Below are positions 59,180-64,000 of a stretch of 64,000 bases of DNA, piece after piece. Position numbers and translations under genes: made by a program. Numbering within the stretch: the first letter of the stretch is position 1; every line of letters begins with the position of its first letter. The notes under the pieces were generated by a model. The model ran no database searches and had not been told where the DNA came from. It saw only the letters and a list, made by a program, of their open reading frames with translations. The stretch is from positions 23,775,382-23,839,381 of the forward strand of contig NC_084474.1 of NCBI RefSeq assembly GCF_027409185.1. The letters run 5' to 3'. Source of the stretch: Cynocephalus volans (Eukaryota; Chordata; Mammalia; Dermoptera; Cynocephalidae).

Positions 59180-60520
59180 GAGTCACCTCGCTGACTGAAT
59201 GTCAGCCCCGCTCGCTCCCAAAGCAAACCGGGTGTGTCTTTCTCGGCCCACACCCAGGACCCCGAGAGCGGGTTGTGGCTCTGGCGAAGTAATTTACCTA
59301 GCCCCAAGAACAGCTGATTAGCTACACATCTTTACAACGAATTTATATTGAAATTGTAACCCCCCACTTGATCCAGAACCCACACCAACTACAGCCCCAC
59401 GGCCGTCCCATCCCCGAGCGCCCCCCGCACGGACCGCCGCATCCCGGGAGCCGCAGTCCCAATCAGGACCTGGAACTTGTCCTCCGGGCTCCTCGCGCCA
59501 GCTCCTCCCACTTCCGGGCGCCAGGTCCCGCCTCTACGCCCATCAGCTCTCCAACACCGCCCTCTGCCGGCCTTTCCTCCAGTCGCCTGGATCGTGAGCG
59601 GGTTCCGGGTGCTCCGGAAGCGAACCTTTCTCTTCCGGGTTGGGCGTCTGAGTGCCCGCACGTGGTTGTGGTGCCAGGGCTAGAGCAGCGGCTGTGGGAG
59701 AAGTAACTTAAGCTGCCGCCCTTAAGTGAGTGATTCGCCTGGAGCCATGGAGGGCCAGAGTGTGGAGGAGCTGCTGGCAAAGGTGGAGCGGGACGAGGCA
59801 GAGAAGCTGCAGCGCATCACGGTGCACAAGGAGCTAGAGGTAGAATTTGACTTGGGTAACCTTCTGGCTTTGGACCGGAACCCCCCAACGGGGCTGCGGC
59901 ACGCGGGACCTACTCCGGAGGCCGAGCTGCGGGCCCTGGCGCGAGACAACACGCAGCTGCTCATCAACCAACTGTGGCAGCTGCCCACGGAGCGCGTGGA
60001 AGAGGCGCTGGTGGCGCGACTGCCCGAGCCCACCACCCGCCTGCCGCGTGAGAAGCCGGTGCCCCGGCCGCGGCCCCTTACACGCTGGCAGCAGTTCGCA
60101 CGCCTCAAGGGCATTCGTCCCAAGAAGAAGACCAATTTGGTGTGGGACGAGGTGAGCGGTCAGTGGCGGCGCCGCTGGGGCTACCAACGCGCCCGGGACG
60201 ACACCAAGGAATGGCTGATCGAGGTGCCGGGAAGCGCCAACCCCATGGAGGACCAGTTCGCCAAGCGTGTTCAGGCCAAGAAAGAAAGAGTGGCCAAAAA
60301 CGAGCTGAACCGGCTGCGGAACCTGGCCCGCGCGCACAAGATGCAGTTGCCCAGCACGGCCGGCATGCATCCTACCGGACACCAGAGTAAGGAGGAGCTG
60401 GGCCGCGCCATGCAAGTGGCCAAGGTCTCCACCGCCTCTCTGGGGCGCTTCCAGGAGCGCCTCCCCAAGGAAAAAGAACCCCGGGGCTCCGGCAAGAAGA
60501 GGAAGTTTCAACCCCTTTTG
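59180..60520. promoter_or_regulatory. CpG island over the RRS1 promoter and gene body
   Basis: CpG density rises sharply near 59180 against an AT-rich, CpG-poor background and stays high through most of the RRS1 coding region. Typical of a constitutively active housekeeping promoter. Boundaries estimated by eye. Confidence 0.8.
59510..59664 (+). promoter_or_regulatory. RRS1 core promoter motifs: three ETS sites and a MYC E-box
   Basis: ETS/GABP cores lie at 59510-59518 (ACTTCCGGG), 59614-59620 (CCGGAAG) and 59632-59640 (CTTCCGGGT), and a canonical E-box CACGTG at 59659-59664, 83 bp before the start codon. There is no TATA box. ETS sites are typical of housekeeping and bidirectional promoters, and CACGTG is the MYC-type site common in ribosome-biogenesis genes. 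Motifs are seen; binding is inferred. Confidence 0.6.
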
Positions 60521-60841
60521 GGGGACTTTGCAGCCGAGAAAATGAGCCAGTTGGAGCTGCTTCGGATCATGAACAGCAAGAAGCCTCAGCTGGACGTGAC
60601 GAGGGCCACCAATAAGCAGATGAGGGAAGAGGACCAGGAGGAGGCCGCCAAGAGGAGGAAAATGAGCCAGAAGGGCAAGAGAAAGGGGGGCCGGCAGGGT
60701 CCTGCGGGCAAGAGGAAAGGGGGCCCGCCCAGCCAGGGAGGCAAGAGGAAAGGGGGCTTGGGAGGCAAGATGAATTCCGGGCCTCCTGGCTTGGGTGCCA
60801 GGAGGAAAGGAGGACAGCAAGGGAGAAAGAGGAGGAAGTAA
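59747..60841 (+). CDS. RRS1: Ribosome biogenesis regulatory protein homolog, single exon
   Basis: Encodes 364 residues (human 365). RRS1 family proteins act in the nucleolus with the 5S particle (5S rRNA, uL18 and uL5, RPF2) and are needed for 60S subunit assembly; the human protein is also linked to chromosome congression. Residues about 25-190 form the conserved family domain, with the signature 'RWQQFARLKGIRPKKKTNLV' at 113-132 and 'WLIEVPGSANPMEDQF' at 156-171. A second conserved basic stretch (172-200) follows. The C-terminus is a basic tail with KRKGG at 311, 322 and 333, RRKGG at 352 and KRRK at the end, fitting a nucleolar signal. The start is the ATG at 59747 in a strong context (GAGCCATGG); the frame is open a further seven codons upstream, but only from a GTG. 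No introns, no frameshift, gene appears intact. It lies in tandem 1.4 kb before ADHFE1. Confidence 0.97.
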   Translation: MEGQSVEELLAKVERDEAEKLQRITVHKELEVEFDLGNLLALDRNPPTGLRHAGPTPEAELRALARDNTQLLINQLWQLPTERVEEALVARLPEPTTRLPREKPVPRPRPLTRWQQFARLKGIRPKKKTNLVWDEVSGQWRRRWGYQRARDDTKEWLIEVPGSANPMEDQFAKRVQAKKERVAKNELNRLRNLARAHKMQLPSTAGMHPTGHQSKEELGRAMQVAKVSTASLGRFQERLPKEKEPRGSGKKRKFQPLLGDFAAEKMSQLELLRIMNSKKPQLDVTRATNKQMREEDQEEAAKRRKMSQKGKRKGGRQGPAGKRKGGPPSQGGKRKGGLGGKMNSGPPGLGARRKGGQQGRKRRK

Positions 60842-61340
60842 TAGTTCCACTCTCAGAGCCGTTCTGTAAACCAAGAACTATGTTACATTAAATAAGTTCT
60901 AGGTAACTACCGGAATGCAGAAGGAGGTGGCCGCTACCTTCACTGAGCTTGAAGGGACAGAATTGCCCTCCCTTCAAGAGAGAACGTTTAAGTGTTGGAC
61001 TCTACAAATTAACGTTTTCCCACAACTGAGACTGGCTGGAGATTAAAGGATTTGAGGTATTTGAGGACGTAAGAATTTGGGAAATAATTTGGTCCAAATT
61101 GGGAATGAGTTCTATTCTTAAACAGCTATCTCTTTAATTTTGAATATGGGGCGAGGGGGAGTTGGTCATGTTTCAGACACTTCCAACAGACTGGTTTGTA
61201 CGTTTTTGCATTATTTTTATAGCAAGCTTGTGTATTTGTCAAAGTAGGGGGAAAGGAAAGATTACAAATGTTTTCAAAAGTGGACTTACAAGTAACTGTT
61301 GTAAATGTTATTTAATAAAAATGTGGATGTGTCTAGTGTT
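60842..61340 (+). other. RRS1: RRS1 3'UTR with poly(A) signal
   Basis: A canonical AATAAA lies at 61314-61319 and is followed by a GT-rich stretch (61321-61345) as expected for cleavage. An ATTAAA at 60888-60893 could give a much shorter 3'UTR. The end is inferred. Confidence 0.65.
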
Positions 61341-61344
61341 GCTT

Positions 61345-61985
61345 TTAACTTTTTGACTATTGGTAGAAGTTATACTGGAAGCCAGTGACTTGGATACCCA
61401 GTACAGATTATTTTTACTTTCTAAAAAACACAAAGCAGTTAAATTATAATGGTTTCAGTGAGACCACTGTTACTAGAAAAACTCATACTTCTTTTGGTAA
61501 CAAAAATAATATTGAAAGTGCAGTACAACTGCTGTCTGTCTTTTTTAAAAGATTTCATGCTTTTCAACACTGAACACATTGTTTTGCTGTAAATGATAAA
61601 TCTAGGCTTCACTAAATAATGGTAATAGTCCTCATTAATCCAGAAAATACTTAACTCTTTCTCAAAATTTATATCCTGTTTTTTAAAGCTTGACTTCAAG
61701 TAGAGCCTATTTGAGGAAGAGAGAAAGAGACTCACAAAATCCTTAACTGGAACATTATCTGTTGATTCCTTTCTCAAACTGACCGGAGCTGGTTTGATTA
61801 GAAGGTGAAATGTTTGTAACTGCCTTGGGTCTTCTTCCTGTCCATCAGTCTTTTCCAGTTTATTCTGAACGTGTTCTCAGAAGGCAAAGTGGCATTTTAA
61901 AGGATTCAGGGTGGAAAAAGAATGCCCTTGTTCTGCTCCCTTACCCAAGTCCCAACATGTGAAAAATAGAGGATTTTAGGTCGAG
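61345..61985. other. Spacer between RRS1 and ADHFE1, nothing recognised
   Basis: AT-rich, with no repeat or exon supported. Confidence 0.5.
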
Positions 61986-61989
61986 ATTT

Positions 61990-62440
61990 AAGGCAGTGTC
62001 CAAGACCCTACGGAGCGGTTACCTTCTAGGGCCATTCCAAAGGTGGATGGTGAGACTTTGCCGCTGGGGCAGTTGTGGTTGTGACTCCTCGTGGGGAAAT
62101 GGTCCAGAGCCACGGCGGGCTGAAGTTCAGGCAGGCGACCTAGCAGGTCGGGTGCGGGGACGAGGTCCAGTGGGCGGGAGGACGGCGGCGGTGGGGATTG
62201 GCCGGCGGAGAGGGCAGGACGGGGACGTGGGGAGGGAAGGAGGACTGTGCAGCCATGGCCGCCGCCGCCCGGGCCCGGGTCGCGCACTTGCTGAGGCAAC
62301 TGCAGCTCGCAGCGTGAGTGCGGGGCTGGCGGACGGGCGGGCTGGGGCCGGGGACGCGGCCGTGCCCCTGCAGCCCCCCCTGGGCGTGGCCCGCCCGGGC
62401 TCCGCGCAGTCTTCCTCGCGTTACTTTGATGATTTTAGGG
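61990..62440. promoter_or_regulatory. ADHFE1: CpG-rich ADHFE1 promoter region
   Basis: Second abrupt rise in CpG density, GC boxes such as 'tgggcgggagg' (62170s) and 'gggcgtggcc' (62380s), no TATA box. It spans the first coding exon. The transcription start was not determined. Confidence 0.7.
62255..62313 (+). CDS. ADHFE1: ADHFE1 coding exon 1 (partial gene)
   Basis: The ATG at 62255 (context GCAGCCATGG) opens MAAAARARVAHLLRQLQLA plus two bases of the next codon, then GC/GTGAGTG, a strong 5' splice site at 62314. This matches the N-terminus of hydroxyacid-oxoacid transhydrogenase (iron-type alcohol dehydrogenase family), a mitochondrial enzyme that oxidises 4-hydroxybutyrate while reducing 2-oxoglutarate to D-2-hydroxyglutarate. 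The exon encodes only the start of the mitochondrial targeting peptide: alanine-rich with spaced arginines and no acidic residue. The phase is 2 (codon split GC|N, Ala). The remaining exons lie beyond the window. The short length makes the call depend on the human match and on the position just after RRS1, which agree. Confidence 0.88.
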
Positions 62441-64000
62441 ACATGGGTATGCAGTGCTTTCCCGTCACGCGCCGGAGCGTGCACCAGGAGGGACAGCGCT
62501 GTCACAGAATGTGCCATGCACCCGTGCACGGCTTGTTGAGGCAGGTTTTAATCTAATGTCTAACGTTAATTTGTCCAGTGTCACACAGCTAAGCAAATGG
62601 CATAGGCATAATTTGAACTGAGATATTCTGGCTTAACAAGATAGCTCTTGTTCTCAGACCTGTGCTAAGGAATCTGAATTGTGTCTTGTAGATAATGGAA
62701 ATCTATTGAAGCAATATTTCTTATGGTAAAACACTGATCAAAGAATGCCCCATAAGATGCCACAGGATAAAAAAATTACATGGCCAAATAAGTTTGGGAA
62801 ACTATTTACTGCTGTATTGCCCTCTCAGAGAGTCAGAGTACACATTAGCACTTGAAGGGCTCTATGAAGTCTTGCGGAAAAGAAACAAAAAGTTCATCTG
62901 GATCTAAATGCTTTGTTCTAAACCTGTGTCATCATGGAATTCTTTATCATGCAACACCATTCATATCCCTTGGAACCAATGTCACGCAGGATGTTTTGGA
63001 ATGGTTGCATGAGAAGGGAGTGTGGCATGATTAGAATTATGTTAACAAACATGCTGGTGGCAGTGTGAAAAGGGAAGACCAGAGGTAACGGTAGTGCTCC
63101 AGCTTAAAGGTGATGGCTTCAGGCCCCAAGGAGAGGGAGCTGGTACAAGGGGCAGATATGAGAAAGTTAAGAAATTGGTTAGGATCTGCAGGATTTTATA
63201 TCTGATTAGTGAGACGGAGGAGTTGAGATTTCTGGCGGGGGCATCTGGTAAACAGTGGGGCCATTTACCAAGGTAGGGACTGTGGGAGCGCTACCTTTAG
63301 GAGGAGGATAATAACTTCAGTCTTGGGCATTTTGAGTTGGACATGCCTCTAGCACGTCCCTGTGAAGACCCCCAGTAGGTAATTGAATATGTTCTTCTGG
63401 AGTTCAAGAGCCAGTTGGGAACTCCTCCGTTTGTGTCTAGAAGACGGTTGAAACCATGGTGCAAAAGCAAAGGTCTTGGCAAACTGTAAACCTAGAAGGA
63501 AAGGGCTGAGGATGAAATCCTGGGAAGCAGCACTGTTACAGAGGGAGTGGCAAAATGGTGCTTTGTTCTGCACGCATTCATTTTTAATATGGTAAACATT
63601 TAAAAAGTGGAAGATTTCAGGCAAAAGTTTTGGAAAATTGGAAAATGGCCTCACGGGGTCCACATTTCATGTGGTGCAAGTCAGCTGGGGCTGAGTTGAG
63701 GGTGGCGGCCACCCACTCGGGACAGGACGTGCACTCTGGCTTCCTGAAAGACCTCAGCCCAGCACACCACTTACTCCACAGAGAAGATGCACTGACATCT
63801 GAATGGAGGAAAAAGAACCAGCATTAAAGGATACAGAGGCAAGGTATGGCCTGGCCAGAGACAGCTGTGGCCTGGGAAAGCCCAGGAGGGAGGGAGTCAC
63901 ATTCACTCTGCAGAAGTACAGCCCACCATTGTCTGGCTGAGTTGTCTCTATGGGATAGCAGGGAACAGAACAGCTTAACCATGCCATCAGGGCATTTAAG
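62314..64000 (+). other. ADHFE1: ADHFE1 intron 1, start
   Basis: Non-coding to the window end. It holds a MIR on minus (62560-62660, 'gtgtcacacagctaagcaa') and a segment of the old unnamed repeat (about 63080-63480, 'cagtcttgggcattttgag', 'caagagccagttgggaact'). I did not find an exon 2 here. Confidence 0.75.

Noticed and set aside
59726-59746. Upstream GTG as start of RRS1
   Set aside because: The seven extra codons precede an ATG in strong context that gives the family's usual N-terminus and length.
59834-60874. Long open frame (346 codons) on the minus strand across RRS1
   Set aside because: It mirrors the GC-rich RRS1 coding frame, gives leucine/proline-rich protein with no domain, and has no promoter of its own. 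It is a shadow frame.
61996-62556. 186-codon frame across ADHFE1 exon 1
   Set aside because: It is in a different frame from the ADHFE1 start and arises from GC-rich promoter sequence lacking stops.
62314-64000. ADHFE1 exon 2 within the window
   Set aside because: No stretch preceded by a good acceptor encodes the expected continuation of the targeting peptide. Intron 1 appears to run off the window.

Overview
This window is nuclear DNA from a placental mammal. It holds one complete protein gene, RRS1 (59747-60841, + strand, single exon), and the first coding exon of a second, ADHFE1 (62255-62313, + strand), followed by its first intron to the end of the window. In human these two genes are also adjacent and in the same orientation (8q13.1), with a large gene-poor interval upstream towards CRH. 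The first 59 kb here look like that gene-poor interval. I see no other protein-coding exon and no structural RNA gene I would defend.

The species can be inferred from the repeats. There are no Alu, B1/B2, carnivore or ruminant SINEs. Instead there are nine copies of a tRNA-Ile-derived SINE, most with clean target-site duplications (TSDs), in monomeric, partial-dimer and dimer forms. This matches the CYN family known from colugos (Dermoptera). Several L1 insertions belong to a lineage whose 5'UTR begins with the usual YY1-type CAAGATGGC motif. The source is therefore most likely a colugo (Galeopterus/Cynocephalus). This is an inference from repeat type and was not searched.

Layout. 1-2.9 kb: old SINE/L2 debris. 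2.9-9.6 kb: a damaged L1 on +, split by an inverted L1 fragment with a 14-bp duplicated target. 10.5-10.65 kb: SINE. 11.5-14.1 kb: old L1 3' end interrupted by a 2.0-kb ORF-less L1 derivative. 14.2-16.2 kb: L2 and a MIR split by an LTR-like block. 16.37-17.08 kb: two related solo LTRs, one inserted in the other in opposite orientation. 17-22.7 kb: mostly unassigned, with MIRs and one SINE. 22.7-25.3 kb: an old repeat interrupted by an L1 with a probable 3' transduction and by an MLT1-type LTR. 25.4-38.3 kb: sparse repeats, a Tigger-like DNA transposon and one candidate conserved non-coding block. 38.4-51.8 kb: very old L1/HAL1-type remnants acting as a landing zone for five SINEs and a second ORF-less L1 derivative. 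52-59 kb: MIR, L2 and MER5 remnants. 59.2-62.5 kb: two CpG-rich promoters with RRS1 and ADHFE1.

The two genes are not functionally linked: RRS1 acts in 60S ribosome assembly in the nucleolus, and ADHFE1 is a mitochondrial transhydrogenase. The most unusual content is in the retroelements: two independent insertions made of L1 5'UTR without ORFs, carrying a shared ~105-bp tandem repeat, and an L1 that apparently carried about 0.4 kb of foreign flank with it.
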